64,000 nucleotides of DNA from Brevibacillus thermoruber 423 (GCF_000454065.1 NZ_KE695654.1:62836-126835); one strand, 5' to 3'. Numbered from the stretch's first letter, positions 49,721 through 59,556 are shown. Made by a program: numbers and translations. Notes: generated by a model not told the origin, from the sequence alone.

Positions 49721-50170
49721 CTACCAGCGCTCCGCCGCAAAACGGCCGGCGCGAAACTCCTCCAGTCGGCGCCTCGTCGCAGGCGACAACTGCTCCGGCA
49801 GTTCCGACCAGGCAAAAAAGCGCATGTCCGCCACTTCCGGGTCCGTCTCCGGCCGTTCATGCTGGCGGTACCGGGTGACGTGGAACAGCGCGATGTGATC
49901 CCGCTTCCCTTCCCGCTCGCTGTAGTAGAGGTGGCAGAGCCTCATCTCCCTCGCCTCTACGCCGCACTCCTCCCACAGCTCACGCCGGGCCGCCTCCAAA
50001 AACGTCTCTCCCTTTTCCACTCCGCCGCCCGGCAAATACCATCCGCCCACATACGTGTGGCGCACCAGCAGCACGCCTTTTTCGTCGTCCGTGACAATCA
50101 GCCGGACGCCCAGCGTCAGCGGCTTGCGGATACGCCAATACAGTTTGAGCAGCGGGTAGTACCAGGCCAT
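49721..50170 (-). CDS. Nudix hydrolase
   Basis: 149 residues. The Nudix box GGGVEKGETFLEAARRELWE followed by ECGV (GX5EX7REUXEEXGU) lies near residues 46-69. A short hydrophobic N-terminus (YYPLLKLYWRIRKPLTLGV) precedes VRLIVTDDEKGVLLVRHTY. It hydrolyses a nucleoside diphosphate derivative, unidentified. ATG 50170 is preferred, since AGGGAG lies nine bases upstream; the TTG at 50179 would abut it. Confidence 0.87.
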   Translation of the reverse strand: MAWYYPLLKLYWRIRKPLTLGVRLIVTDDEKGVLLVRHTYVGGWYLPGGGVEKGETFLEAARRELWEECGVEAREMRLCHLYYSEREGKRDHIALFHVTRYRQHERPETDPEVADMRFFAWSELPEQLSPATRRRLEEFRAGRFAAERW

Positions 50171-50370
50171 CGTTTTCAACTCCCTGAAGGGAATCCATTC
50201 CTGTTGCTACCATTCTACACCACCGCGGAATCCCCCGCCATAGACAGGGCCTCCGGCAGGTCAGACCGGTGCTGGCCGGGCGGCTCCGTCCGCGGCAGGC
50301 AGGTCCATCCGGCTGGCGGAGCCGGCGTCGTCCGCAAAAAAACGGGCCCCTGCCCAAGGCCCGTTTGATG

Positions 50371-50778
50371 CTACGCAAACCGTTTTTCCAACTCTCTGAC
50401 GATCGCCTCCGCCTTGCGCATCCAGACCTGTTCTACAGGCGCATCCTTGTCCGCCGGCTCCTGGAACTGGTTCATGGCCGCCGAAGCGACGGGCACGTAA
50501 TAGCCGATGTCTTCTTCCACACCGGTCTGGTAGACGTGTTTCAGCACAAACGGCGTGCCCAGTTCCAACCAGGCGTCCGGGCTGTCCAGTTCCCCTTCCT
50601 TGACCGTCACCGGCAGCCGCAGATACACCATCCCCTGATCGTCCAGCTTGCGGTCAAAAAATCCCCGGTGGTAATCCCAGTTGGCCAGGGTAAAGCCGTT
50701 CGGTTCGAGCGACTCGCGAAAGTAGCCGAACGTGCCTCTCGTTCCCGTCAAACTGCTGTCAATCGGTTGCATCTCCAT
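50371..50778 (-). CDS. YugN-family protein
   Basis: 135 residues. Family hallmarks are a start MEMQPIDSSLTGTRGTFGYF, GFTLANWDYHRGFFDRKLDD, YLRLPVTVKEGELDSPDAWL and KHVYQTGVEEDIGYYVP. YugN is a conserved Bacillales protein of unknown function. ATG 50778 follows GGAAAGG at five bases; the frame continues upstream only into the neighbouring terminator. The function is open. Confidence 0.82.
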   Translation of the reverse strand: MEMQPIDSSLTGTRGTFGYFRESLEPNGFTLANWDYHRGFFDRKLDDQGMVYLRLPVTVKEGELDSPDAWLELGTPFVLKHVYQTGVEEDIGYYVPVASAAMNQFQEPADKDAPVEQVWMRKAEAIVRELEKRFA

Positions 50779-50851
50779 CCCTGCCTTTCCGGATTCTAAC
50801 CGGTAGTGTGCGACAAACGGCGCGGTTGTACTCAACCAACGGGGAAAATGG

Positions 50852-50893
50852 AAAAAGCCTCCCGCCGGAAACAGCCCGGCAGAGGCTTTTACA
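50852..50893 (-). terminator. Terminator of the SPY-repeat gene
   Basis: AAAAGCCTCTGCCGGG pairs with the CCGGCGGGAGGCTTTTT side around a short loop on the minus strand, with a T-run. It ends the SPY-repeat transcript 17 bases after its stop. Confidence 0.65.
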
Positions 50894-50909
50894 TTTACTG
50901 GTTCCATGG

Positions 50910-51977
50910 TCAAATCAGGGCAATCGACAGCAGGGTAAACAGCGCCAGGGGAATGACCTTGCGGCGACAGCGGCGCTTTTTTTTCTTGAAAACAGGCGCC
51001 TCGTACACGCCGTACGGAACATACGGGTAGAACGGAACGTACGGATAATCGGGCGGGTATGGGTACGGACTGACGTCAGTATACGGGCTTACCTGGGGAT
51101 ACGGGCTGCCGTACAGATTGATGTTGTTTTGCAGCGTGACGTTGCCCTGGGGACCGACGGTTTCATAGGGACTGACTGCTTCGTACGGGCTGACCGCCTC
51201 GTAGGGGCTCACCTTCTCGGCAGGCTGTTCGTACGGACTGGCTTCCTCGTAGGGGCTCACCGCTTCGTCAGGTTTGCCGGGCGGAACGGCCGTCTCATAG
51301 GGACTCACCATTCCGTACGGGCTGGCATCAGGGCCGCCTGTTTCGTAGGGACTCACCAACCCGTACGGGCTGACGTTGGGACCCGTCTCGTAGGGACTCA
51401 CCAACCCGTACGGACTGACATCGGGACCTGTCTCGTAGGGGCTCACCAACCCGTACGGACTGACATTGGGACCTGTCTCGTAGGGGCTCACCAACCCGTA
51501 GGGGCTGACGTTGGGACCTGTCTCGTAGGGACTTACCAACCCGTAGGGGCTGACGTTGGGACCTGTCTCGTAGGGACTTACCAACCCGTACGGGCTGACG
51601 TTGGGACCTGTCTCGTAGGGGCTCACCAACCCGTACGGACTGACATTGGGACCGGCCGTACCGTATGGACTGACGGCATTGCCGCGAGGCGGGCATCCGT
51701 TATGCGGCCGCGGTTTTTGCGGATACCGGCTGGAGACCTGCTCCACCGCTCCCAGATCTTCGTCCGGCCCCTCGTCGTTCTCCTCGATCTCCACGTAGAC
51801 GTGGAAATCGTCAACATCGAGGATTTTGCCCTCGTACACGCGGCCGTCCAACGCTTCGATCCGTACCTTTTGCCGCGCGTGCTCCTTGCAAATGTTCTGC
51901 ACGGTTTGGCGCATATCCTTCAACATGCTGACCGCCGCCGGTTCAGCCTGAAACAGTTGTTTTTGCGACGACTCCAT
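50910..51977 (-). CDS. SPY-repeat protein with N-terminal Sm-like region and basic-hydrophobic tail
   Basis: 355 residues in three parts. Residues 1-75 hold a helix and a small beta region (VRIEALDGRVYEGKILDVDD, FHVYVEIEENDE) resembling Sm/DUF2642-type barrels. Residues about 100-290 are built of about 25 Ser-Pro-Tyr motifs, including seven near-identical 15-residue units VSPYGLVSPYETGPN encoded by 45-bp tandem repeats at 51343-51657. The rest is Tyr/Pro-rich, then KKKKRRCRRK and a hydrophobic end VIPLALFTLLSIALI. No signal peptide is seen. It is not a recognised family; a spore-surface or scaffold role is only a guess. Confidence 0.8.
   Translation of the reverse strand: MESSQKQLFQAEPAAVSMLKDMRQTVQNICKEHARQKVRIEALDGRVYEGKILDVDDFHVYVEIEENDEGPDEDLGAVEQVSSRYPQKPRPHNGCPPRGNAVSPYGTAGPNVSPYGLVSPYETGPNVSPYGLVSPYETGPNVSPYGLVSPYETGPNVSPYGLVSPYETGPNVSPYGLVSPYETGPDVSPYGLVSPYETGPNVSPYGLVSPYETGGPDASPYGMVSPYETAVPPGKPDEAVSPYEEASPYEQPAEKVSPYEAVSPYEAVSPYETVGPQGNVTLQNNINLYGSPYPQVSPYTDVSPYPYPPDYPYVPFYPYVPYGVYEAPVFKKKKRRCRRKVIPLALFTLLSIALI
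51343..51657 (-). repeat. Seven tandem 45-bp repeats inside the SPY-repeat gene
   Basis: The unit starts with TCGTAGGG at 51343, 51388, 51433, 51478, 51523, 51568 and 51613, an exact 45-base period. Units differ at a few positions only (for example GGACTC/GGGCTC/GGACTT and ACATT/ACGTT/ACATC). All are in frame and encode VSPYGLVSPYETGP-N/D. Confidence 0.9.
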
Positions 51978-52156
51978 GAAAACTCCTCCCCTCTTGTTGT
52001 TTCTGTATTACGATATACGGCTGCGTGTGGGGAGGTGTCTATTTTTCCAGGCAAGTCTAGCCCATTTTGCGGCCCAACCATTCCTGAATGGCAACCAAGG
52101 CGCCCCAGCCCGGCACCCCGAACACCCCCGTTTGGCCAAGCCAGCGGCGAAACGAA

Positions 52157-52192
52157 AAAACCGGCGCCTTCTTAGGAGAAAGCACCGGTTTT
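52157..52192 (-). terminator. Terminator of thiO
   Basis: AAAACCGG and CCGGTTTT arms plus an inner GCC/AGC-type stem form a long hairpin with A- and T-runs. It ends 21 bases beyond the thiO stop. Confidence 0.65.
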
Positions 52193-52212
52193 ATTTATGG
52201 AAGGAAGATCGT

Positions 52213-53325
52213 TTACAACGAGACGCCCGCAAATCGTTCGGGCAAGAACGGCTGCAGCCGCTCCGCCCTTCCCTGTTCCAGATAATCCGCCATCAGCTTG
52301 GCCGTGATCGGGGAGAGCAGGATGCCGTTGCGAAAGTGGCCGCCGGCGAGCGACAATCCCGTCCATCCCGGCACCGGCCCCAACAGCGGCTTGCCGTCGG
52401 CGGAAGCGGGGCGCAGTCCCGCCCACGCTTCCAAAAACGGGGCCGAGGAGAGCGCCGGCACATACGGCATGACGCCGTTGAGCACGCCGGTCAAGCCCGA
52501 CAGCGTGACCTCCCGCTGAAAGCCGGCCTCGTCTTCCGTGGCGCCGATGACGATTTTGCCGTCCCGTTTGGGCGTGATGTAGCCCGTACTGCCAAAAATC
52601 ACCGTGCGCAGCGGAATCCCCGCCGAGGCAACCGCCGCGATCTGTCCGCGTACCGGCCGAACGGGAATGGACAGCCCCAGCCAGCCCATCATGATGCCGG
52701 CCCATGCCCCGGAGGCGATGACGGTTTCGTCGGCCCGCAGCGGTCCCGCTGTCGTCTCGACGCCCACCACCCGGCTTCCTTCCGTGGCGATGCCCGTCAC
52801 CACGCAGCCGGAAAGCAGCGTCACGCCCATCCGCCTGCACGCCGTCACCAGCGCCTGCAGCAGCAGCCGGTTGTTGATGTGCCCTTCGGACGGCGAGTGG
52901 ATCGCCGCCACCGCCCGATCCGTCAACAGCGGTTCGACGTCCCGGATGGCCGCTCCGGTCAGCCAGTGGACGTCGTAACCGCTCTCCCGCTGCCAGGCGA
53001 ACTTTGCGCGCAGCCGCTCCGCTTCCTCCTCCGTCAATGCCACGGTCAAAAGCCCGTCGATGCTGAGCTGCACGTCACCGCCCGCCTCCGCTTCCAGCTC
53101 CGCCGCCCACTCCGGATAGAGGCGAAGCGAATCCATTCCCAAATCAAGCAGCGGTCCGGGCTCGGAAAACTCCTTGAGCGGAGCCAGCATTCCCGCCGCC
53201 GCGGAAGACGCCTGGCCGCCCCATGGCCCCTGCTCTGCCACCGTGACGGACAACCCGCGCCGCGACAGTTCGTATGCCAGACTTAATCCGATGATGCCTC
53301 CGCCTACGATCAAACAATTCGTCAT
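52213..53325 (-). CDS. thiO: Glycine oxidase ThiO
   Basis: 370 residues of the FAD-dependent DAO family. The Rossmann motif is CLIVGGGIIGLSLAYELSRR near residue 4, followed by ASSAAAGMLAPLKEFSEPGP, INNRLLLQALVTACRRMGV, the GYITPKRDGKIVIGATEDEA strand and a C-terminal WAGLRPASADGKPLLGPVPG. It makes iminoglycine for thiazole synthesis in the thiamin pathway. ATG 53325 follows GGAGAGG; the frame continues upstream through the riboswitch without meaning. Only this thiamin gene is present, regulated by the upstream TPP riboswitch. Confidence 0.92.
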   Translation of the reverse strand: MTNCLIVGGGIIGLSLAYELSRRGLSVTVAEQGPWGGQASSAAAGMLAPLKEFSEPGPLLDLGMDSLRLYPEWAAELEAEAGGDVQLSIDGLLTVALTEEEAERLRAKFAWQRESGYDVHWLTGAAIRDVEPLLTDRAVAAIHSPSEGHINNRLLLQALVTACRRMGVTLLSGCVVTGIATEGSRVVGVETTAGPLRADETVIASGAWAGIMMGWLGLSIPVRPVRGQIAAVASAGIPLRTVIFGSTGYITPKRDGKIVIGATEDEAGFQREVTLSGLTGVLNGVMPYVPALSSAPFLEAWAGLRPASADGKPLLGPVPGWTGLSLAGGHFRNGILLSPITAKLMADYLEQGRAERLQPFLPERFAGVSL

Positions 53326-53436
53326 GGTTCTTCCTCTCCTCGCTGGAACTCTGCCCCGCCCTGCCGTGCGGCGAAGCCTTGGTAAACGGCCGCCATCCCC
53401 CGCCCGCCGATGCCGCCCCGCCGGACGAACGCATGC

Positions 53437-53470
53437 GAAAAGCCCACCTTCCCCGGCAGGAAAGGTGGGC
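53437..53470 (-). terminator. Riboswitch-linked intrinsic terminator upstream of thiO
   Basis: On the minus strand GCCCACCTTTCC and GGGGAAGGTGGGC form a long stem with a TGCC loop and a TTTTC run. It lies 41 bases after the TPP aptamer and 110 bases before thiO, the position of an OFF-state terminator. Confidence 0.8.
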
Positions 53471-53510
53471 CGATGCGCATCCGCAAACACAGACAGCTCT
53501 TTTGCTTGCA

Positions 53511-53607
53511 ACCACTTCCCTGCGCCAGCATGATCTGGATCAGGTGCAAAGGGTCGACGGTCAATCGCTTCCGTCCTCTCAGCCCTGCGTGATGGACTCC
53601 CCCAGTT
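53511..53607 (-). promoter_or_regulatory. TPP (thi-box) riboswitch
   Basis: The minus-strand RNA contains the conserved thi-box elements in order: ACTGGGGGAGTCC, the GGGCTGAGAGG bulge near 53573-53585, ACCCTTTGCACCTGATCCAG, and ATGCTGGCGCAGGGAAGT at the end. These are the pyrimidine- and pyrophosphate-binding loops of the class. Binding of thiamin pyrophosphate is expected to end transcription at the terminator 41 bases downstream. Confidence 0.93.
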
Positions 53608-53675
53608 GCTTTCCGATATGTCGTTTACACCCTTCAGTATAGACCGGTGGCCGCTCCCTGGCAAGAGCGCGGCGC

Positions 53676-53921
53676 TCAGTCCTCGTCTTTCACGTCGTAG
53701 CTTTCGGGAATGGGTTCGTTCCTGGTCGCTTCCTCCCATTCCCGCAGCTTGCGGATCTGCTCCAGATGATGCTGGAACTGGTCCTTGTTGATCAGGTATT
53801 CTTCGCCGTTGTGAACGGCACGGATGCGTCCCTCGCGGATTTTTTCCAGAATAAACGTCTCCGGCAGTTCCAGGTAGGCGGCGGTCTCGGCCACAGTCAG
53901 GTAGGTCTTACTGTTTTCCAC
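53676..53921 (-). CDS. Excisionase-type winged HTH protein
   Basis: 81 residues. The MerR/HTH_17 fold is visible: [20 protein letters not shown] (residues 7-26), then [20 protein letters not shown], typical of the excisionase family, and an acidic C-terminal tail ([10 protein letters not shown]). GTG 53921 lies inside the last codons of pgi, with GGAAGCG upstream; the 14-base overlap implies coupled translation. No recombinase or prophage gene is nearby. Its target is unknown. Confidence 0.78.
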   Translation of the reverse strand: MENSKTYLTVAETAAYLELPETFILEKIREGRIRAVHNGEEYLINKDQFQHHLEQIRKLREWEEATRNEPIPESYDVKDED

Positions 53922-55269
53922 GCAGTCTCGCTTCCAGTTCCGCTTTTTGCCGTTCGTACCCCGGTTTGCCCAGCAGGGCGAACATGTTCGCCTTGTAGGC
54001 TTCCACCCCGGGTTGGTCGAACGGGTTGACCCCGAGCAGATAGCCGCTGATGCCGCACGCCTTTTCGAAGAAGTAGATCAGTTCGCCGAGGTGATAGGCC
54101 GTCGCTTCCGGAATTTCCACCACGAGGTTGGGCACGCCGCCGTCCACATGGGCCAGGAGCGTTCCCTCAAACGCTTTTTTGTTGACGAAGTCCATGCCCT
54201 TGCCGGCGAGAAAATTCAACCCGTCGAGATCGTCCGGGTCTTCGCCGATCGTCACGTCCGCCGCCGGCTTGGACACGGCCACCACCGTTTCAAACAGGTG
54301 GCGCAAGCCGTCCTGGATGTACTGTCCCAGCGAGTGCAGATCGGCGGAAAACTCGGCGGAAGCGGGAAAAATCCCCTTGCCGTCCTTGCCTTCCGACTCG
54401 CCGAAAAGCTGCTTCCACCACTCGGCAAAATAGCGGAACTGCGGCTCGTAGCTGACCAGGAGCTCCACGGTTTTGCCTTTGCGGCAGAGCGCATTGCGGA
54501 CGGCCGCGTACTGGTAGCACGGATTCTCTTCCAGGACGGGCGTCAGGTAGCGCTCCCGGGCGGCCGCCGCTCCCTGCATCAGCGCGTCGATGTCCGCGCC
54601 GCTCACGGCGATCGGCAGGAGGCCCACCGCGGTCAGCACGGAGTAGCGTCCGCCGACGTCATCGGGGATGACGAAGGTTTCGTACCCCTCTTCGTCCGCC
54701 AGCCGTTTCAATGCGCCCCGCGCCTTGTCCGTGGTCGCGTAGATGCGGTTTTTCGCTGCCTCGCGCCCGTATTTTTTCTCCAGCCAGGCGCGAAACAGGC
54801 GAAACGCGATGGCCGGCTCCGTCGTGGTGCCCGATTTGGAGATGACGTTGATAGAGACGTCCTTTCCTTCGAGAACGTCCAGCAGGTGGGAGACGTAGAC
54901 CGGGCTGAGATTGTTGCCGACGAAGTAAATCTCCGGCGTGCGCCGTTTGGCTTTGGGCAGAAGGTTGTAAAAGTGGTGGCCCAGCACGTCCACGGCGGCC
55001 TTGGCGCCCAGGTACGAACCGCCGATCCCGATGACCAGCAGCACGTCGGACTCCGCCTGGATTTTCGCCGCTGCCTGTTTGATCCGTTCAAATTCGTCCC
55101 GGTCGTAGTCGACGGGCAGATCGACCCAGCCGAGAAAATCGCGGCCGGCCCCCGTCTTTTCGTGCAGCAGCTCGTGGGCCTGTTTGACCGCCGGGGCAAG
55201 CTGCGCCCATTCGTGCGGCCGGACAAATCCTAGGGCGTTCGAGTAGTCGAAACGAAGCGCTTGGTTCAT
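53908..55269 (-). CDS. pgi: Glucose-6-phosphate isomerase
   Basis: 453 residues, the short Firmicute form. Signatures are [40 protein letters not shown], the VPVAS-free [20 protein letters not shown] strand, [20 protein letters not shown] and [20 protein letters not shown]. It interconverts glucose-6-phosphate and fructose-6-phosphate. GGGGAGGGAG precedes the ATG. Its 3' end overlaps the small HTH gene. Confidence 0.95.
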   Translation of the reverse strand: MNQALRFDYSNALGFVRPHEWAQLAPAVKQAHELLHEKTGAGRDFLGWVDLPVDYDRDEFERIKQAAAKIQAESDVLLVIGIGGSYLGAKAAVDVLGHHFYNLLPKAKRRTPEIYFVGNNLSPVYVSHLLDVLEGKDVSINVISKSGTTTEPAIAFRLFRAWLEKKYGREAAKNRIYATTDKARGALKRLADEEGYETFVIPDDVGGRYSVLTAVGLLPIAVSGADIDALMQGAAAARERYLTPVLEENPCYQYAAVRNALCRKGKTVELLVSYEPQFRYFAEWWKQLFGESEGKDGKGIFPASAEFSADLHSLGQYIQDGLRHLFETVVAVSKPAADVTIGEDPDDLDGLNFLAGKGMDFVNKKAFEGTLLAHVDGGVPNLVVEIPEATAYHLGELIYFFEKACGISGYLLGVNPFDQPGVEAYKANMFALLGKPGYERQKAELEARLRGKQ

Positions 55270-55488
55270 GGCTCCCTCCCCAATAGACGTGGTTGTTTCT
55301 GCTTCTCATCTTATCATGTTTGCCGCCGAACCGGCAGCGCAAGAAGTCCGATCTGTCCATCCATCATGGATTCGCCGCATAATTGTGAACATTTTGTGAA
55401 CAACCTGTGCCCGTTGTTACCTTTTCCCTCCAGCCCCGTAAAACCATTCGAACCTCATAACATAATTTAGGCAAGGAGACAGGAACGT

Positions 55489-56763
55489 ATGAAGAAACGC
55501 TGGTGGATCGTCGGCTTCGTCGCTGCCGTACTGGCCGTGGGAGCCGCAAGCATGACCCTGATGGGCTCACAGCAGGCAGCGGGAACGCCTGTCAGCGTGG
55601 GAAAAGTCACCACGGCCGCGCTGGAGACCAAGGTACTCACCTCCGGGATCGTCACCGTCGAAGACAAGCAGCGGATATACGCCAACGTCAACGGAATCCT
55701 GCGCGAGTTTGCCGTGAAGGAGGGGGATGCCGTCAAAAAGGGACAGGTCATCGGCAAGATCGACACCTCCGACGTGGAAAGCCGGATCATGGAGATCGAC
55801 GCGCAGATCGAACTGGCCCGGGCCAACCTGTCCAAGGCACAGGCCGGCAGCGAACCGGAAGAACTGGCGCAGGAGCGGGAACGCGTCGCCCAGGCGGAGC
55901 GGGATTACGACAACGCCAAACGGGAGTACGAACGCATCCGGCAGCTTCATGAGTCGGGCGCCACGACCCAGCAGGAGCTGGACAAGGCGAAGGCGCAGGT
56001 GGACTCGGCGCTGTCCGCGCTCAACGTGGCCAGGCAGCAGTACGCGCTGAAGCAAAAAGGGCCGCGCAGGGAAGAGATCGCCTCCCTAGAGGCGCAGATC
56101 AACTCCCGCCTGGCGGAGAAAGCCCTGCTGGAAAAAGAACGCGTGCAAAGCGTGCTGGTCGCGCCGGCCGACGGAACGGTCATCGAACGGGCCGCAGAAA
56201 ACGGCCAATACGTGAACAAGGGAACGGAAATCCTGACGCTGGCCAATCTGAACCATCTGCTGATCGAGGCGGACATCAACGAGTCCGACGTCAGCAAGAT
56301 CAGGCTGGGGCAGACCGCGGTGATCGAAGGCAGCGCGCTGGGCAAGCAAAAGCTGAGCGCCAAGGTGATCCGCATCTCCCCGATCGCCGTCACAACGCCA
56401 AACAGCTCGGGACAAGGGGAGAAGACCCGGGTAAAAGTGACGCTGGAACCGAGCGGCGACCTGTCCGCCTTGAAACCGGGCTTCCACGTCGACATCGACA
56501 TCTCCGTGGAAAAGATCGACAACGCCCTGCAGGTGCCGATCGAAGCGGTTCAGCAGGAAGCGGACGGCAGCACGTTTGTCTGGGTGGCGGAGAACGGCGT
56601 GGCGAAAAAGCGGAAAGTGACCGTGGGTGTGGAAAACGAGCTGTTCGCTGAGATCAAGTCGGGATTGAAAGGGGACGAACAGGTGATTCTCGGTCCGTTT
56701 GACTCCCTCCAAGAGAACGCCCCGGTCCAGCCATCCGCGGAACCGCAGAATTCGGGCATCTAA
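55489..56763 (+). CDS. Membrane-fusion adaptor of an ABC efflux system (YknX/MacA type)
   Basis: 424 residues. One N-terminal membrane helix (WWIVGFVAAVLAVGAASMTL) is followed by the barrel-sandwich half (VNGILREFAVKEGDAVKKGQ), two long coiled-coil helices (about residues 100-215, with RVAQAERDYDNAKREYERIR), the returning lipoyl half (VLVAPADGTVIERAAENGQY) and a beta-barrel and C-terminal domain. It links the ABC permease to substrate outside the membrane. First gene of a three-gene operon; ATG has AAGGAG upstream. Confidence 0.9.
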   Translation: MKKRWWIVGFVAAVLAVGAASMTLMGSQQAAGTPVSVGKVTTAALETKVLTSGIVTVEDKQRIYANVNGILREFAVKEGDAVKKGQVIGKIDTSDVESRIMEIDAQIELARANLSKAQAGSEPEELAQERERVAQAERDYDNAKREYERIRQLHESGATTQQELDKAKAQVDSALSALNVARQQYALKQKGPRREEIASLEAQINSRLAEKALLEKERVQSVLVAPADGTVIERAAENGQYVNKGTEILTLANLNHLLIEADINESDVSKIRLGQTAVIEGSALGKQKLSAKVIRISPIAVTTPNSSGQGEKTRVKVTLEPSGDLSALKPGFHVDIDISVEKIDNALQVPIEAVQQEADGSTFVWVAENGVAKKRKVTVGVENELFAEIKSGLKGDEQVILGPFDSLQENAPVQPSAEPQNSGI

Positions 56764-56790
56764 CCTGTTCGGAAGAAAGGAGGTCGACCG

Positions 56791-57506
<716 letters not shown>

Positions 57507-57510
<4 letters not shown>

Positions 57511-58694
57511 ACGTCTGGGAAAGTTTTCGCAGCGCCCTGGAAGGCATTTGGGCGAACAAGATGCGCTCCGGCTTGACGATGCTGGGGATTGTGATCGGGA
57601 TTACCTCGGTGATCGCCGTCACCGCGCTGGGGGAAGGCGGACAGAAAGCCATCGTCAGCGAGATGGAGAAATTCGGTCAAAACTCGTTCAACGTCTTCGT
57701 TGACTTCGACAGCAAGGAAGAGCATGCGCCGGACGACCTCACCGTGGAGGACGCCGACGTGCTGAGCAAAATCAGTCCCAACATCGAGCACATCGTGCCG
57801 ATGAACCAAACCACGGCGATGCTCAAGGGGCCGAAAAAGGAAGAGCGCGTCAACCTGTACGCCACGACGGCCGATTTTCCGAAGGTGCAGCCGACCGTAA
57901 AAGTGTCCAGGGGACGTTTTTTCAGCGCGGCGGATGACAAGGAGCTGCGGGCGGTGGTCGTCCTCGAGGAGGAGCTGGCGACGAAGCTGTTCGGCCGGAT
58001 GAACCCGTTGGGCCAGCGCGTCCGCATGGGCAGCACCTCGCTGGTCGTGATCGGCACGTTCAAGGAGGACAAGTTTCGCTTCGACATGGAGCAGTCCTAC
58101 AGCGCCTACGTGCCCATCCGGTTTGACCAGAGCCGGTACGAAGAGCCGTGGGTCAGCTACCTGATCGGCAAGGCGACCGACAAGGAGTCGGTCAATACCG
58201 CCATGCAGCAGTCGATCCAGTACCTGAGCCGCAAGCACCAGAAAGAAGGCCACTACCGGGCCGTGAGCATGCAGCAGCAGGTCAGCCAGTTCAACCAGGT
58301 GACCGGCACACTGACGATGGTGTTCAGCGTGATCGCGGGCATTTCGCTGGTCGTCGGCGGCGTGGGCGTGATGAACATCATGCTCGTCTCCGTCACCGAG
58401 CGGACCCGCGAGATCGGCATCCGCAAAGCGCTGGGAGCGCGGCGAAGGGACATTCTCGTCCAGTTTTTGATCGAGTCGGTGATCGTCTGCCTGATTGGCG
58501 GTCTGATCGGCGTCCTGCTCGGCCTCGGCACCGCCGCGCTGATTTCCTACTTCGCCAAGCTGCCGCCGCTCATGTCCTGGAACAGCGTGTTTATCGCCTT
58601 TGCCTTTTCCAGCGCGATCGGCATCTTCTTCGGCCTCTACCCGGCCAACAAGGCGGCCAAGCTGGACCCGATCGATGCGCTGCGCTACGAATAA
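57507..58694 (+). CDS. MacB-type ABC transporter permease (YknZ)
   Basis: 395 residues. The N-terminal membrane helix is preceded by FRSALEGIWANKMRSGLTML, then a large extracytoplasmic MacB_PCD domain (about 45-260), and three membrane helices with the FtsX motif TERTREIGIRKALGARRRDI. B. subtilis YknXYZ with YknW protects against the SdpC toxin; no yknW is present here. The whole unit probably exports a peptide or toxin. A terminator follows. Confidence 0.92.
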
Positions 58695-58774
58695 CGCCAC
58701 CTTCGCTGCGGCTTTTCGCCAAGCCGCACGGGAGCGTCCGCCGACCTGATGGCCTGATCCCGGACGGGACGCAA

Positions 58775-58812
58775 AAAAAGCACCTGCAAGCGCTACGCTT
58801 CAGGTGCTTTTT
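58775..58812. terminator. Bidirectional terminator after the MacB operon
   Basis: AAAAAGCACCTG and CAGGTGCTTTTT pair perfectly around a 14-base loop. It serves both the exporter operon and the leftward small membrane gene, whose stop lies in its edge. Confidence 0.75.
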
Positions 58813-58991
58813 CAATAGAGGGCAGGGGTGTCCGTGACCAGCTTCAGGAGAAAAAAGAGCGTAATCCCCACGCTGGCCACCGTCCACCAGAGCCATTTGC
58901 CTTCGGGCTTGCCCTCCTTGTAGATGCCGATCAGCCGCCAAGTGCCTACCGCCACGCAGAAGATGCTGACAAGCAGCAGGATTGTCCCCAC
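58812..58991 (-). CDS. Small two-helix membrane protein, 59 residues
   Basis: GTG 58991 has AAGGGGGG four to nine bases upstream. The protein reads VGTILLLVSIFCVAVGTWRL, a charged turn IYKEGKPEGKWLWW, then TVASVGITLFFLLKLV and a short end TDTPALY. Two membrane helices are obvious. The stop is at 58812-58814. The family was not recognised. Confidence 0.65.
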   Translation of the reverse strand: MGTILLLVSIFCVAVGTWRLIGIYKEGKPEGKWLWWTVASVGITLFFLLKLVTDTPALY

Positions 58992-59199
58992 GGGGCTCCC
59001 CCCTTTCCTTCTTTTAGCTATATGGGAAAGGCGGGGAAAAAATCCCTGTACGCCGCCTATCTGTCCCTTTTCCCCAGCCGGGACAAGATATCGCGTCCCC
59101 GCTCCTTGACGGATTCATCCTTGACCAAGAGCTGCCGCTTTTTCATCAGGCCGTTTTTCGACGTGTCCGGCCGCTGCTTCCGGCCGCCAGCGCCCGCCG

Positions 59200-59469
59200 T
59201 CAACTGTACTTGCCTCCGCCTTTTTTGTCGTACTCCTCCAGCAGTTCGGCAAAGCTCTTGTTGCGCTCCCGCTCTTCCTGCTCCCGCCGTCTGCGCTCCG
59301 CCGCTTCCTTCTCCTCCCGCTCGCGGGCAGCCTGTACCTCCCGCTCCAGCATTTTCAGCTTGTCCAGCGCTTCCTGGCTCAGCATCTCTTTCAGGTTCAG
59401 ACCCGTTTTCGCCTCCGCGGCAGCCGGTTGTGCAGTCGGCCGCTGCGGTTTGTGCTGTTTCTTTGCCAT
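59200..59469 (-). CDS. DUF3886 (YqkE-like) protein
   Basis: 89 residues, highly charged: MAKKQHKPQRPTAQPAAAEA, then LKEMLSQEALDKLKMLEREV, an Arg/Glu-rich helix of about 30 residues, and the family end NKSFAELLEEYDKKGG. This is the pattern of YqkE/DUF3886, a Bacillales protein of unknown function. A possible further short frame (MKKRQLLVKDESVKERGRDI..., 59066-59155, minus) follows but lacks a ribosome binding site. Confidence 0.78.
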   Translation of the reverse strand: MAKKQHKPQRPTAQPAAAEAKTGLNLKEMLSQEALDKLKMLEREVQAAREREEKEAAERRRREQEERERNKSFAELLEEYDKKGGGKYS

Positions 59470-59556
59470 GGACCATCGTCTCCTTTCACCGTTGCCTGTT
59501 CATCATCACTGCCGCTTCCGGTCATACTAACACCATGCGACACAAGAGGAGGGCAG

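Noticed and set aside
51343-51657. Regular 45-bp repeats as a CRISPR array
   Set aside because: The repeats are directly adjacent with no unique spacers, keep one reading frame and encode a peptide repeat inside a gene with start, stop and terminator.
50910-51977. S-layer or secreted adhesin identity for the SPY-repeat protein
   Set aside because: There is no N-terminal signal peptide, SLH domain or sortase motif; the only hydrophobic segment is at the extreme C-terminus.
59066-59155. 29-codon ORF after the DUF3886 gene
   Set aside because: The peptide looks coding-like but there is no ribosome binding site; mentioned under the DUF3886 gene and not called.
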